The notes under the pieces: generated by a model
Databases searched by the model: none
Told to the model about the DNA's origin: nothing
Seen by the model: only the letters and a program-made list of their open reading frames with translations
From: Sphingomonas sp. BT-65
GTDB taxonomy: Bacteria > Pseudomonadota > Alphaproteobacteria > Sphingomonadales > Sphingomonadaceae
NCBI RefSeq assembly: GCF_026107375.2
Contig: NZ_JAPCIA010000001.1
Span: 1,984,001-2,048,000, forward strand
DNA length: 64,000 nt
Reading direction: 5' to 3'
Translations under genes and position numbers: made by a program
Part shown: piece by piece, positions 15,140 through 23,719 of the stretch
Position numbering within the stretch: the stretch's first letter is position 1
Layout: each line of letters begins with the position of its first letter

Positions 15140-15784
15140 ATGAGCAAGATACGGGTGAACGGCTTCAGCATCTCGGCCGACGGCTATGGCGCGGGCGCAG
15201 AGCAGAGCCTGGCGGATCCGCTGGGCAAGGGCGGCGAGGACATCCACCCCTGGATGGTCGAGACGCGCCATTTCAAGGCGATGTACGGCAAGGAAGGCGG
15301 CGCTGAAGGCGTCGACAACGACTATACGGTGCGGGCGATGGCCAATCTCGGCGCCTGGGTGATGGGGCGCAACATGTTCGGGCCGGTGCGCGGCGAATGG
15401 CCCGATCACGAATGGAAGGGCTGGTGGGGCGACAACCCGCCCTATCACTGCCCGGTGTTCGTGCTGACGCATCATGCGCGACCGCCGCTGGAAATGGACG
15501 GCGGCACGGTGTTCCACTTCGTGACCGAAGGGCCGGAGGCTGCGCTGGAACTGGCGCGCGCCGCGGCGGGCGACAGGGACGTGCGCATCGGCGGCGGGGT
15601 GTCGACGGTGAGGCACTATCTCAAGACTCGCGCGATCGACGAGATGCACCTGGCGATCGCGCCCGCGTTGCTCGGCAAGGGCGAGGCGCTGCTCGAGGGC
15701 ATCGACCTGCCCGCGCTCGGCTATCGCGTGGCCGAGCAGGCGGTGGGCGAACGCGCGCTGCATCTGGTGATCGCGCGAGGGTGA
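15140..15784 (+). CDS. dihydrofolate-reductase-family (RibD C-terminal-like) protein
   Basis: A 214-residue protein with the dihydrofolate reductase/RibD C-terminal fold: the start VNGFSISADGYGAGAEQSL, the conserved WVMGRNMFGPVRG, the NADPH-binding RIGGGVSTVRHYL, and DEMHLAIAPALLGKGEALLE. Proteins of this type are NADPH-dependent reductases, but few have known substrates. ATG 15140 is preceded by GGAGACGG. Its placement beside an HxlR regulator suggests induction under chemical stress; that is inference from context. Confidence 0.85.
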   Translation: MSKIRVNGFSISADGYGAGAEQSLADPLGKGGEDIHPWMVETRHFKAMYGKEGGAEGVDNDYTVRAMANLGAWVMGRNMFGPVRGEWPDHEWKGWWGDNPPYHCPVFVLTHHARPPLEMDGGTVFHFVTEGPEAALELARAAAGDRDVRIGGGVSTVRHYLKTRAIDEMHLAIAPALLGKGEALLEGIDLPALGYRVAEQAVGERALHLVIARG

Positions 15785-15796
15785 ATCCGGCGGAAT

Positions 15797-15844
15797 TGTG
15801 GCGGTCGGCTGAACCCCGGGTGAAGGGGCCGGCTTGCCGCCACA
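15797..15844 (+). terminator. hairpin downstream of the reductase gene
   Basis: TGTGGCGG (15797-15804) and CCGCCACA (15837-15844) are perfect 8-bp inverted arms with a partly self-complementary GC-rich interior (CCCC and GGGG). It begins 12 nt after the stop codon. No T-run follows, so it is a possible factor-dependent terminator or 3'-end stabiliser. Confidence 0.4.
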
Positions 15845-15991
15845 TTCGCGCGGGTTCGGCCCGCCCGTTCCCTGCCACGCTTCGTCCCGCTCCATTGCAG
15901 GCAAGTGCGCGAGACCGGCCGTTTCGCTCGGCAACCGGCGCTGCGGCCGACCGTTCTTGCGCCGGTTCATGGCGACATGAGGAGACGAACG

Positions 15992-16321
15992 ATGCGAACT
16001 TTGTGTATCACCGCCGCGGCGCTTGCCGCGTTCACCGCCGCCCCCGCGCTGGCCGACGACCGGGGCCGCCATATCTATGACGACAGCAACCACCATTATC
16101 TCGACTACAAGACCTCGATCAGCGAGGCGAAGCGCGAGCTGCGCAAGGATCTCGCCGACGCTGATGACGAGGCCGACCGCGTCGACGCCTATGCCGAATA
16201 TGAGGCCGAGGTCGCCGATGCCGACAAGGATTTCCGCAAGGAGATGGCCGAGAAGGGCATCCGCATCCCCGCCGGCCGCGTGATGGTCGAGACTGAGGTG
16301 TCGATGCTCTCGCCGCGCTGA
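15992..16321 (+). CDS. small exported coiled-coil protein, 109 aa
   Basis: A signal peptide (MRTLCITAAALAAFTAAPAL, then ADD) precedes a mature part of about 86 residues that is highly charged and predicted helical (SISEAKRELRKDLADADDEA). A GAGGAGA site stands before ATG 15992; an in-frame upstream extension to 15905 has no support. I do not recognise a family. It likely resides in the periplasm. A good intrinsic terminator follows at 16381-16428. Confidence 0.75.
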   Translation: MRTLCITAAALAAFTAAPALADDRGRHIYDDSNHHYLDYKTSISEAKRELRKDLADADDEADRVDAYAEYEAEVADADKDFRKEMAEKGIRIPAGRVMVETEVSMLSPR

Positions 16322-16380
16322 TGCGGCGCTGATCTCCTGAACTGCTTACGTGGTCCGGACTTCAGGTCCGGGAGGGCGGG

Positions 16381-16428
16381 AGCGGCGTTCGCGCGGACAG
16401 TTCGCGAGTGCCGCTTCCGTCCTTTTTT
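16381..16428 (+). terminator. intrinsic terminator
   Basis: AGCGGC-gt-TCGCG pairs with CGCGA-gt-GCCGCT (16381-16415), giving 11 pairs with one symmetrical internal mismatch and a 9-nt loop, followed by TCCGTCC and six T (16423-16428). It ends the plus-strand coiled-coil gene and lies just before the stop of the convergent nuclease gene. Confidence 0.8.
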
Positions 16429-16434
16429 GCCTGC

Positions 16435-17091
16435 TCAGCCGCACCAGCCCTCGCGACGGCCGCCGGCATAGGGCCGGGCGAGCCCCTCGGCGACCAGCGT
16501 GTCGCCGACGCCGCGGCCATCGACCGACACGAGATGCAGCTGCCGGCCATAGCGATCGGTGTCGCGGCCGATGCCGGCGAGCGCGACCTCGCCCGAATTG
16601 AGCAGCGCCCGCAGCCGCCGCGTCGCCGCCGCGCCGAGCTCGGCCTCGCGGGCGCAGCGCGCGGGATGCGTCTCGGGCGTGTCGATATCGGCGATGCGGA
16701 TCTTGGCCCCATCCATCCAGAAGGTGTCCCCATCGACCACGCAATTGGCGCCGCCGCCGGTGTGGCAGAAGTTGAAGCTGGTGCGGACGCCGCGTGCTGG
16801 TGCGGCGGACATGGAAGCGCTTTCCCCATCCGCGAACAGCGCGGCCGCGTGGCGCGCCTGCGGATCGGCGGCGGACATGGCCTCGGTGGCGGCGGTATCG
16901 CCCGCGAGCATCGGCCATGTCGCCCAGCCGAGCCCCGCGAAGATCCCGGCGAACGCCATCGTCACCAGCTCGATCCGTCCGAAGCGCGAACGGCGGCGGG
17001 GGCGGCGTGCAAGGATGCGCGATTCGAGATGTGCGCCACGCCATGAGCGCCGGGCGAAGCGCGCACGGTGCAGGCTGAACGGCTCTTCCAT
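16435..17091 (-). CDS. membrane-anchored thermonuclease-family (SNase-like) protein
   Basis: A 218-residue protein with a basic N-terminus, one membrane segment (IELVTMAFAGIFAGLGWATW) and a C-terminal staphylococcal-nuclease-like domain. The nuclease motifs are present: VVDGDTFWMDGAKIRIADID and TPETHPARC with the catalytic Arg and calcium Asp, a Glu in CAREAELG, and the second catalytic Arg in TDRYGRQL. It ends LVAEGLARPYAGG. It probably acts outside the cytoplasm on nucleic acid. ATG 17091 is preferred to the frame start at 17205; the ribosome-binding site is weak. Confidence 0.85.
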   Translation of the reverse strand: MEEPFSLHRARFARRSWRGAHLESRILARRPRRRSRFGRIELVTMAFAGIFAGLGWATWPMLAGDTAATEAMSAADPQARHAAALFADGESASMSAAPARGVRTSFNFCHTGGGANCVVDGDTFWMDGAKIRIADIDTPETHPARCAREAELGAAATRRLRALLNSGEVALAGIGRDTDRYGRQLHLVSVDGRGVGDTLVAEGLARPYAGGRREGWCG

Positions 17092-17242
17092 CGGCGGTGA
17101 TGCTAGTGGGCGCGCCTCACCAAATCCTTTCCAGACGGCGCGATTTCGGCCGCGCTTGCCGCCAGAATGGAGGCACCGGCGATATATCCGTTTCGGACCG
17201 GACAATCCCCAAATCGGCGCGATCGCCGGCTAACATGCGCGG

Positions 17243-17431
17243 GTGAGCGAGAAGGGGCGGATCATTTACGTGTGCGATGGCTGCGGCACGCCGGGCGTGA
17301 CGCGCGAGGCCTGGGCGGCGTGGGACGTGGAGACGCAGGCCTGGGTGCTAACGGAGATGTTCGACTACGCCTTCTGCCACAGCTGCCACCGAAGGACGCA
17401 GCTGGTGGAGCGGGCGGTGGAGGGGGAGTGA
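17243..17431 (+). CDS. small zinc-ribbon-like protein, 62 aa
   Basis: A 62-residue protein starting at GTG 17243 with two CxxC knuckles, CDGCG and CHSCH, spaced to bind a single metal ion. The centre (AWAAWDVETQAWVLTEMFDY) is Trp-rich. It resembles short zinc-ribbon proteins of unknown function common in sphingomonads. A weak purine-rich stretch lies upstream. The reading is favoured over overlapping frames because of the paired Cys motifs. Confidence 0.6.
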   Translation: MSEKGRIIYVCDGCGTPGVTREAWAAWDVETQAWVLTEMFDYAFCHSCHRRTQLVERAVEGE

Positions 17432-17557
17432 AGGTGTCTGGCTGAATATCGCGGAGCCGTTGCGAAAGGGGAGGTTCGCACTCGGGTCCTCGAGACGGGG
17501 TCTGGACCGCGTGCACTAGCCCTGGGCGAGCCGGGGCGATCGAGTTCATCCCAACTC

Positions 17558-17584
17558 GTCACCCCGGCCTTGTGCCGGGGTGAC
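17558..17584. repeat. hairpin repeat, family A copy 2
   Basis: GTCACCCCGGC (17558-17568) and GCCGGGGTGAC (17574-17584) form a perfect 11-bp stem with a 5-nt loop. It is a single-unit copy of the element at 12709 and 19866 and sits between the convergent zinc-ribbon and oligopeptidase genes, where it may act as a bidirectional terminator. A 12-bp tandem repeat (GCGATGGGTTRT, 2.7 copies) follows at 17594-17625. The rest of the 17432-17689 gap shows nothing I can identify. Confidence 0.8.
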
Positions 17585-17689
17585 GCTCCTTGCGCGATGG
17601 GTTGTGCGATGGGTTATGCGATGGGCGGTTGCGAATGCGACGAGGCGTTCGGGCGAGCAGTGCGGCAGGCGGCTTAGGCCGCTGCATGG

Positions 17690-19771
17690 CTACCCCGCGT
17701 TGCTCAATCCTAGCTGCCAGAGGACGAAGGCATTCTCCTCCGCGGCCTCGTGCAGGCTTTCCCAGCGGCCCGACTTGCCGCCATGCCCCGCGCCCATGTT
17801 GGTCTTGAGCAGCAGGACATTGCCGTCGGTCTTGGTCGCGCGGAGCTTGGCGGCCCATTTGGCGGGCTCCCAATAGGTGACGCGCGGATCGTTGAGCCCG
17901 CCCGAGATGAACATCGGCGGATAAGCCTGGGGCCGCACATTGTCGTAGGGCGAATAGCCGCGGATCAGCTCGAACGCCTGCGCGTCGGTGATCGGGTTGC
18001 CCCATTCGGGCCACTCGCCCGGCGTGAGCGGCAGGCTGTCGTCGAGCATGGTGTTGAGCACGTCGACGAACGGCACGTCGGCGACCACCGCGGCCCACAG
18101 ATCGGGATCGGAATTGACCACTGCGCCCATCAGCTCGCCACCGGCCGAGCGCCCGGCGATGGCGATGCCGCCCTTGTGGGTGAAGCCGCGCGCGATCAGC
18201 CCCTTCGCGACATCGACGAAATCGTTGAAGGTGTTGGCGCGCTTCTCCAGCTTGCCATCGAGATACCATTGCTGGCCGAGATCGTCGCCGCCGCGGATAT
18301 GCGCGATGGCGAAGGCGACGCCGCGGTCGAGGAACGACATGCGTGCGGTCGAGAAGCCCGGCGGGATGGCGTAGCCGTAGGCGCCATAGGCGTAGAGATA
18401 GACTTTGCCGCTCCCGTCGCGCGGGAAGTCCTTCGGATAGACGATCGAGCAGGGGACTTCGGTGCCGTCGCGCACAGTGATCTTGAGGCGCTCGGTGGCG
18501 TATTTCGACGCGTCATAGCCCGAGGGGATCTCCTGGACCTTCCGCACCTCGAGCTCGCCGGTCGCAACGTGATAGTCATAGACGGTGCCGGGCGTGACCA
18601 TCGATTCATAGCCGAGGCGCAGCACGTCCATCGCATATTCGGGATTGTCGCCGAGGCTGGCGACGTAGCTCGGCTCCGGAAACACGATGCGCACCGGCGC
18701 GATTGCGGGATCGTAGCGATGCAGCTCGATCTGGTCCAAGCCGTCCTCGCGCCCCTCGACGATGAAGAAATCGGCGAAGGTGGTGACCCCGGTCATGTAG
18801 AAATGCGGCGAGGGCGCGATCCGCTCCTGCCACTCGCCCGGCGCGTCGAGGCTGGCGGTGACGAGCCGCCAGTTGGTGTGGGTGTCGTTGGTATGGATGA
18901 AGAGCGTGCCGTCATGCTCCTCGACGTCGTACTCGCGGCCGGGCTTGCGCGGGGCGACCAGGATCGGATCGGCGAGCGGGTCGTTCGCGGGGAGCAGGCG
19001 CACCTCGCTCGTCACATGATCGCCGGTCGAGATGACGATCCACTTGCGCGACTGGGTCTCGCCGACGCCGACGCGATAGCCCTCGTCATCCTCGTGGTAG
19101 AGTTCGACATCCGCGGCCGGGTCGCTGCCGAGCCGGTGGTAGCGGGCATTGTCGGTGCGCCACTGCTCGTTGGCGATGCCGTAGAGGAAGCCGGCATCGT
19201 CCGAAGTCCACACGATGTCGGAGAGCGTGCCGGGGATCTCGTCGGGCAAATGCTCGCCGGTCTCGAGGTCCTTGACCTTGAGCAGGAAGCGCTCCGAGCC
19301 GTTGTCGTCATAGGCATAAGCGAGCCAGCGGCCGTTGTTCGACACCGAGAAGCCGCCGAGGCGGAAATATTCCTTGCCCTCGGCCAGCGCGGGTTCGTCG
19401 AGGATGAGCTGGGCCTGTTCGTTTCCGGGGCCGCCCGCGACGGGCTTGCGCCACCAGCGGCGATATTCCCCGCCGGTCTCGTGATCGGTCCAGTAGAGGA
19501 AGGCACCGTCCTTCTGGGGCACGGTCGCCTCGTCCTCCTTGATGCGGCCGCGCATCTCCTTGAACAGCGTGTCGGCGAGCGGCTTCAGCGGCTTCATCAC
19601 CGCTTCGTAATAGGCATTTTCTTCCTTGAGGTAGGCGAGCACCTCCTCGCTGGTGACATTGGGGTAGCCCGGGTCGCGCAGCCAGTTCCACGGATCCTCG
19701 ATCGTCACGCCGTGGCGCTCGAAGCTGTGGGGACGGGTAGCGGCGACGGGGGGCGTGGGCAGATCGGTCAT
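17690..19771 (-). CDS. ptrB: oligopeptidase B (S9A serine peptidase)
   Basis: A 693-residue prolyl-oligopeptidase-family enzyme that cleaves short peptides after basic residues. The N-terminal seven-bladed propeller is followed by an alpha/beta-hydrolase domain with the nucleophile elbow AIAGRSAGGELMG, the Asp in GGLNDPRVTYWEP and the His in GAGHGGKSGRWESL. The IRGGDDLGQQWYLDGKL stretch is characteristic of the S9A group. No signal peptide is seen, so it should be cytoplasmic or periplasmic by other means. Start ATG 19771 (MTDLPTPPVAATRPHSFERH) is typical. Confidence 0.93.
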   Translation of the reverse strand: MTDLPTPPVAATRPHSFERHGVTIEDPWNWLRDPGYPNVTSEEVLAYLKEENAYYEAVMKPLKPLADTLFKEMRGRIKEDEATVPQKDGAFLYWTDHETGGEYRRWWRKPVAGGPGNEQAQLILDEPALAEGKEYFRLGGFSVSNNGRWLAYAYDDNGSERFLLKVKDLETGEHLPDEIPGTLSDIVWTSDDAGFLYGIANEQWRTDNARYHRLGSDPAADVELYHEDDEGYRVGVGETQSRKWIVISTGDHVTSEVRLLPANDPLADPILVAPRKPGREYDVEEHDGTLFIHTNDTHTNWRLVTASLDAPGEWQERIAPSPHFYMTGVTTFADFFIVEGREDGLDQIELHRYDPAIAPVRIVFPEPSYVASLGDNPEYAMDVLRLGYESMVTPGTVYDYHVATGELEVRKVQEIPSGYDASKYATERLKITVRDGTEVPCSIVYPKDFPRDGSGKVYLYAYGAYGYAIPPGFSTARMSFLDRGVAFAIAHIRGGDDLGQQWYLDGKLEKRANTFNDFVDVAKGLIARGFTHKGGIAIAGRSAGGELMGAVVNSDPDLWAAVVADVPFVDVLNTMLDDSLPLTPGEWPEWGNPITDAQAFELIRGYSPYDNVRPQAYPPMFISGGLNDPRVTYWEPAKWAAKLRATKTDGNVLLLKTNMGAGHGGKSGRWESLHEAAEENAFVLWQLGLSNAG

Positions 19772-19865
19772 GCCCGATCCATAGCCCCCCGCCCCGGCTT
19801 GTCGAGAGCGCTAAGCCGGATCGACATTTGAGTTTCCGGGTCTTCGCCGGTCTGATTTCTCAACC

Positions 19866-19970
19866 GTCACCCCGGCCTCGTGCCGGGGTCCACCGGCAGG
19901 CAAGGGACGAGAAAGAGGCTCAAACTCAGCCGGGGAGTTGGGGTGGACCCCGGCACGAGGCCGGGGTGAC
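19866..19970. repeat. paired inverted intergenic repeat, family A copy 3
   Basis: The left arm begins GTCACCCCGGCCTCGTGCCG at 19866 and the right arm ends GAGGCCGGGGTGAC at 19970. Both arms are inverted copies of about 30 bp around a different spacer of about 45 bp, the same design and total length as copy 1 at 12709. It lies between ptrB and ogt. Confidence 0.85.
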
Positions 19971-20004
19971 GAAGAGGGCGGGCTAATCCGGATACCGATC
20001 CGCC

Positions 20005-20484
20005 CTAAGCCGCTTCGAGGTCGAGCAGCAGTCGCTTGGCCTCGAGCCCGCCGGCGAAGCCGGTGAGCGCACCGCCGGTGCCGATCACGCGGTGGCAGGG
20101 CGCGATGATCGAGACGGGGTTGCGGCCATTGGCGGCGCCGACCGCGCGGCTCGCGCTGGGGCGGCCGATCTGGCGCGCGATCTGCCCATAGCTGCGCGTC
20201 TCGCCATAGGGGATGGTGAGCAGCGCCTGCCACACGCTGCGCTGGAAATCGGTGCCGCGCAGATCGAGCGGGACGTCGAAGGCGCGGCGCTTGCCGGCGA
20301 AATATTCGCCGACCTGCGCGGCCGCTTGGACGAGGACGGGGTGCGTCGCATCCTCGGCGCTGGGGCCGAGCGGGACGCGGCCGGCGCGCTCATTTGGCCA
20401 GAGGATCGCGACAAGGCCCGTATCGCTGGCGACCAGCCGCAGCGTGCCGACGGGTGAGCCGATATCGGTGTGAACGAGGGTCAT
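20005..20484 (-). CDS. ogt: methylated-DNA--protein-cysteine methyltransferase
   Basis: A 159-residue suicide repair protein that takes alkyl groups from O6-alkylguanine onto its own Cys. The active site is intact in IIAPCHRVIGTGGALTGFAG, with the helix-turn-helix region TIPYGETRSYGQIARQIG before it. ATG 20484 has GGAG at suitable spacing and yields the usual start MTLVHTDIGSPVG; upstream codons to 20529 are unlikely. It is isolated, upstream of the family A repeat. Confidence 0.93.
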   Translation of the reverse strand: MTLVHTDIGSPVGTLRLVASDTGLVAILWPNERAGRVPLGPSAEDATHPVLVQAAAQVGEYFAGKRRAFDVPLDLRGTDFQRSVWQALLTIPYGETRSYGQIARQIGRPSASRAVGAANGRNPVSIIAPCHRVIGTGGALTGFAGGLEAKRLLLDLEAA

Positions 20485-20563
20485 CTGAAGTCTCCTACGG
20501 ATATGCTCCGCAAGATAGACCTGGGGCAACTCCAGTGCTTCCCGTGGCTTGCGGCCAAAGGAA

Positions 20564-21223
20564 TCAGTTGGCGATCACCCCGCCCATGCCGAGCCGCTTG
20601 CCGCGGGTGATGATCACGCGGTCGCCGAGCTTGGCCTGCGCGAACAGCAGCTTCGCGAAGGGCAAGGGCACGCCGATGCAGCCGTGGGTCGCCGCGCCCA
20701 TCTCGACCTCCGAGGCGTGGATCGCGACGCCGTCATCGGTGAGGCGCATCATATACGGCATCGGCGCGCCGTAGAGGTTGGAGATGTGATGCACCTTCTT
20801 CTGCGTGATCTTGTGAAGCCCAAGCGGAGTCGGCTTCTCGTCGGCGCCATAGAGGATCGCGGTGGCACCGATCTCGTAGCCGTCGCGGAAGACGGACAGG
20901 GTCTCGGCCTCGAGATCGATCGTGATCGTGAGCGCGCCGTCCGCGGGGATGCCCTTGGCGTCCCAATAATATTCGCCGAAGCGGATCGGGCCGGGGATAT
21001 CGAGGATGCGCTTCACGACGAGCTCCGCGGGCGCGGGCGCGGGAGCAGCCACGGCGGGCTTGGGCACGGGCGGCTTGGCCACTGGCTTGGGTTGCGGCGC
21101 GACCGCGGGCTGCGCCGGTGCCGCGGCCGGCGAATTGGCGGGGACCAGCGCCGCAGCGCCCATCGCGGCGGCCACGCCGCCGACGAGAAGCCCCGTCCTG
21201 ATCGCCCATCCACTCCAACGCAC
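20564..21223 (-). CDS. L,D-transpeptidase (YkuD fold), secreted or membrane-anchored
   Basis: A 219-residue protein with an N-terminal membrane/signal segment (AIRTGLLVGGVAAAMGAAAL), a Pro/Ala-rich linker (residues about 35-70) and a C-terminal YkuD domain. The catalytic motif reads AIHASEVEMGAATHGCIGVP, with the His-x-x-Cys equivalent HGC. Such enzymes form 3-3 cross-links in peptidoglycan or attach proteins to it. I prefer GTG 21223, which has GGGGAG 8 nt upstream; an ATG at 21313 in the same frame would add 30 residues of unlikely sequence before the membrane segment. Confidence 0.88.
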   Translation of the reverse strand: MRWSGWAIRTGLLVGGVAAAMGAAALVPANSPAAAPAQPAVAPQPKPVAKPPVPKPAVAAPAPAPAELVVKRILDIPGPIRFGEYYWDAKGIPADGALTITIDLEAETLSVFRDGYEIGATAILYGADEKPTPLGLHKITQKKVHHISNLYGAPMPYMMRLTDDGVAIHASEVEMGAATHGCIGVPLPFAKLLFAQAKLGDRVIITRGKRLGMGGVIAN

Positions 21224-21470
21224 CTGCCCGACTCCCCTGCTCGCTGTCCCGCCATGATCCGCAATTCGGACGCGGCGTGCCACCCCCGATTTGGCGGCGT
21301 TCCATGCTGGCACAACCAGAGGGGCCGTTAACTTGCCCGCCGCGCCCCTTCCAAAAGCCGCGCGATCGGCCTAGCCATTCGCCATTGCCCGGACGGCTTC
21401 ACAGGCGGCCCCGCCGCCCCCAGATTGGGCCTGGAGCCGCCGGATCACGCGCTTTCTAAGGACCAGAACC

Positions 21471-23273
21471 ATGTCGACCTATGCCGATCGCCTGAACGCC
21501 CTTCGCGAGCAACTGAAGCGCGAGAAGCTGGACGGGTTCGTCGTGCCGCTGACCGACGAGCATATGAGCGAATATGTCGGCGCCTATGCGCAGCGGCTGG
21601 GCTGGCTCACCGGCTTCCAGGGCAGCGCGGGGAGCGCAGTGGTGCTGCCCGAGGCAGCGGCGATCTTCACCGACGGGCGCTACACGCTGCAGGTGCGCCA
21701 GCAGGTCGACGGCGCGCATTGGGAATATGTCCCGGTGCCGCAGGTGAGCATCGCCAGCTGGCTTGGTGAGCATGCGCCGCAGGGCGGACGGATCGGCTAT
21801 GACCCGTGGCTGCACACGCGCGGCTGGGTCGAGGAGGCGAGGAAGGCGCTGGCCGAGAAGGGCGCCGAGCTGGTCGCGGTGACCAGCAATCCGATCGACG
21901 CGGTGTGGAACGACCAGCCGCTGCCCTCCGACGCCAAGCTTGCGGTGCAGGACGACGATAAGGCGGGCCAGACCAGCGCCGCCAAGCGCGCCGGGATCGC
22001 CGACTGGCTGAGCGAGCGCAAGGCCGATGCGGTGGTGCTCTCCGCGCTCGATTCGATTGCCTGGGCGTTCAACGTGCGCGGCAAGGATGTGAGCCACACG
22101 CCCGTCGCGCTCGCCTATGCCATCGTCCATGCCGACGGCACCGCCGACCTGTTCGTCGCGAAGGACAAGGTCGGCGAGGAGGTGGCGCAGCATCTCGGCA
22201 ACGCGGTGCGCGTGCACGACCGCTCGGCCTTCGCGCCGGCGCTCGGCAAGTTCGCGGGCAAGCGCGTCGCGGCCGATCCCGCAGGGTCGGTGGCGGCGAT
22301 CTTCGACGCGCTCGAGGCGGGCGGAGCCAAGGTGCTCGCCGTGCGCGATCCGGTGGTGCTGGCCAAGGCGATCAAGAACCAGGCCGAGATCTCCGGGCAC
22401 AAGGCGGCGCAGGCGCGCGACGGGGCGGCGCTGGCGCGCTTCCTCAAATGGGCCGAGGCGGAGATGCCCAAGGGCGGGGTGACCGAGATTTCGGCGGCGG
22501 CGCGGTTGCAGGCGTTCCGCGAAGAGACAGGCGTGCTCAAGGACCTGTCGTTCGACACCATCTCGGGCACCGGCGCGAATGGCGCGATCCCGCACTACAA
22601 GGTGACCGAGGAATCGAGCCTGCCGATCGAGACCGGGCACCTGTATCTCGTCGATTCGGGCGGGCAATATGCCGACGGCACCACCGACGTGACCCGCGTG
22701 ATTCCCGTGGGCGAGCCGACGCAGGAGATGCGCGACCGCTTCACCCGCGTGCTCAAGGGCCATATCGCGATCGCCACCGCTGTGTTCCCGGCGGGCACCA
22801 CCGGCGGGCAGATCGACGCCTTCGCGCGGCGGCCGCTGTGGGAAGTCGGCTGCGACTATGCGCACGGCACCGGCCATGGCGTCGGCGCCTATCTGTCGGT
22901 GCACGAAGGGCCGCAGCGCATCGCCGCGCCCAACTATCCGGGCGGCGGGCCGGCCGAGCCGCTGCGCGCCGGCATGTTCCTCTCCAACGAGCCCGGCTAC
23001 TACAAGGCCGGCGAGTTCGGCATCCGCATCGAGAATCTGGTGCTGGTGATCGAGAAGGACATTCCCGGCGCCGAATCGCCGATGCTCGGCTTCGAGACGC
23101 TGACCTTCGCGCCGATCGAGCGCGATCTCATCGAACCCGCGCTGCTGACCGAGGAGGAGCGGCGCTGGCTCGACGCCTATCATGCGCGGGTGCTGGAGGT
23201 GCTTGGCCCGCAGCTCTCGCCCGAGGAGCGGGTGTGGCTCGAGGCCAAGTGCCGGCCGATCGCCGCGCGATGA
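21471..23273 (+). CDS. Xaa-Pro aminopeptidase, M24B family, long form
   Basis: A 600-residue creatinase-fold metallopeptidase that removes N-terminal residues before proline. Two N-terminal creatinase-like domains (to about residue 310) precede the catalytic pita-bread domain. All five metal ligands are seen: Asp in VDSGGQYADG and TTDVTR, His in GTGHGVGAYLSVHEGPQ, Glu in FLSNEPGYY and GIRIENLVLV. The size and domain order match the XPNPEP1-like three-domain group rather than the shorter E. coli PepP. ATG 21471 opens the family-like start MSTYADRLNALREQL. Confidence 0.93.
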   Translation: MSTYADRLNALREQLKREKLDGFVVPLTDEHMSEYVGAYAQRLGWLTGFQGSAGSAVVLPEAAAIFTDGRYTLQVRQQVDGAHWEYVPVPQVSIASWLGEHAPQGGRIGYDPWLHTRGWVEEARKALAEKGAELVAVTSNPIDAVWNDQPLPSDAKLAVQDDDKAGQTSAAKRAGIADWLSERKADAVVLSALDSIAWAFNVRGKDVSHTPVALAYAIVHADGTADLFVAKDKVGEEVAQHLGNAVRVHDRSAFAPALGKFAGKRVAADPAGSVAAIFDALEAGGAKVLAVRDPVVLAKAIKNQAEISGHKAAQARDGAALARFLKWAEAEMPKGGVTEISAAARLQAFREETGVLKDLSFDTISGTGANGAIPHYKVTEESSLPIETGHLYLVDSGGQYADGTTDVTRVIPVGEPTQEMRDRFTRVLKGHIAIATAVFPAGTTGGQIDAFARRPLWEVGCDYAHGTGHGVGAYLSVHEGPQRIAAPNYPGGGPAEPLRAGMFLSNEPGYYKAGEFGIRIENLVLVIEKDIPGAESPMLGFETLTFAPIERDLIEPALLTEEERRWLDAYHARVLEVLGPQLSPEERVWLEAKCRPIAAR

Positions 23274-23274
23274 G

Positions 23275-23403
23275 CTAGTCGTCCTCGCGCTCGCGCGGCG
23301 GCTCGGGCCGGGTCTCCCCCACCGACCGCGCCTGCGCCTTGCGCTTGCGCAGGTTCTCGCGCAGCGCGGCGGCGAGGCGGGCCTTCTTCTCGGCATCGTT
23401 CAT
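23275..23403 (-). CDS. small basic hypothetical protein, 42 aa
   Basis: A 42-residue protein, MNDAEKKARLAAALRENLRK and an acidic/proline tail, resembling short conserved sphingomonad proteins of unknown function. Its stop lies 1 nt from the stop of the convergent aminopeptidase. ATG 23403 is chosen over a frame extending to 23580, which would run through the tRNA gene. The predicted structure is a single charged helix. Confidence 0.6.
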   Translation of the reverse strand: MNDAEKKARLAAALRENLRKRKAQARSVGETRPEPPREREDD

Positions 23404-23434
23404 GGCGCGATGCGATAAACCCGGCGCGTCCGCC

Positions 23435-23463
23435 TTGACAACCAGGCACCCCTGCGCAAAAGG
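23435..23463 (+). promoter_or_regulatory. candidate promoter for tRNA-Thr
   Basis: TTGACA at 23435-23440 is a consensus -35 hexamer. The -10 position 17 bp later (23458-23463) reads AAAAGG, a weak match. The spacing to the tRNA 5' end at 23505 allows a short leader. This is based on the -35 match and position only. Confidence 0.35.
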
Positions 23464-23504
23464 GCCGCTCCCGCGCGGGGCCGGACACGCCGCCCGCGCC
23501 GAGT

Positions 23505-23579
<75 letters not shown>

Positions 23580-23652
23580 TTTTTTTCCCGATGGTGATCG
23601 TACGCCAGCGTCAGCGACCTGGCTCAGACGACATAGACAGGCCAACATTGAA

Positions 23653-23668
23653 ATGATACCGCTACCAT
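23653..23668. promoter_or_regulatory. LacI-type operator, site 1 (upstream of GH35/GH31)
   Basis: ATGATACCGCTACCAT differs at two positions from the perfect palindrome ATGGTAGCGCTACCAT. It lies 52 bp upstream of the GH35 start. Similar sites stand at 30082, 34240 and 38404. The form matches operators of LacI-family sugar repressors, including the xylose regulator sites of Caulobacter (from memory). Confidence 0.65.
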
Positions 23669-23719
23669 AAACCGGGAGCGGCACGTTCTGCCACGCCCCG
23701 GACAAAAGGGGAGGAATGC

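Noticed and set aside
12845..16096. 1083-codon open frame on the minus strand
   Set aside because: It is opposite the M20 peptidase and crosses the HxlR gene, the family B repeat and the reductase gene; its translation is Arg/Ala/Gly-rich without any domain. It is a GC-rich shadow frame.
17594..17625. 12-bp tandem repeat (GCGATGGGTTRT) considered as a CRISPR-like or regulatory array
   Set aside because: Only 2.7 direct copies with no spacers; too small to be more than a simple tandem repeat.
17750..19831. 693-codon open frame on the plus strand
   Set aside because: Exact antisense of oligopeptidase B, which has a full catalytic triad.
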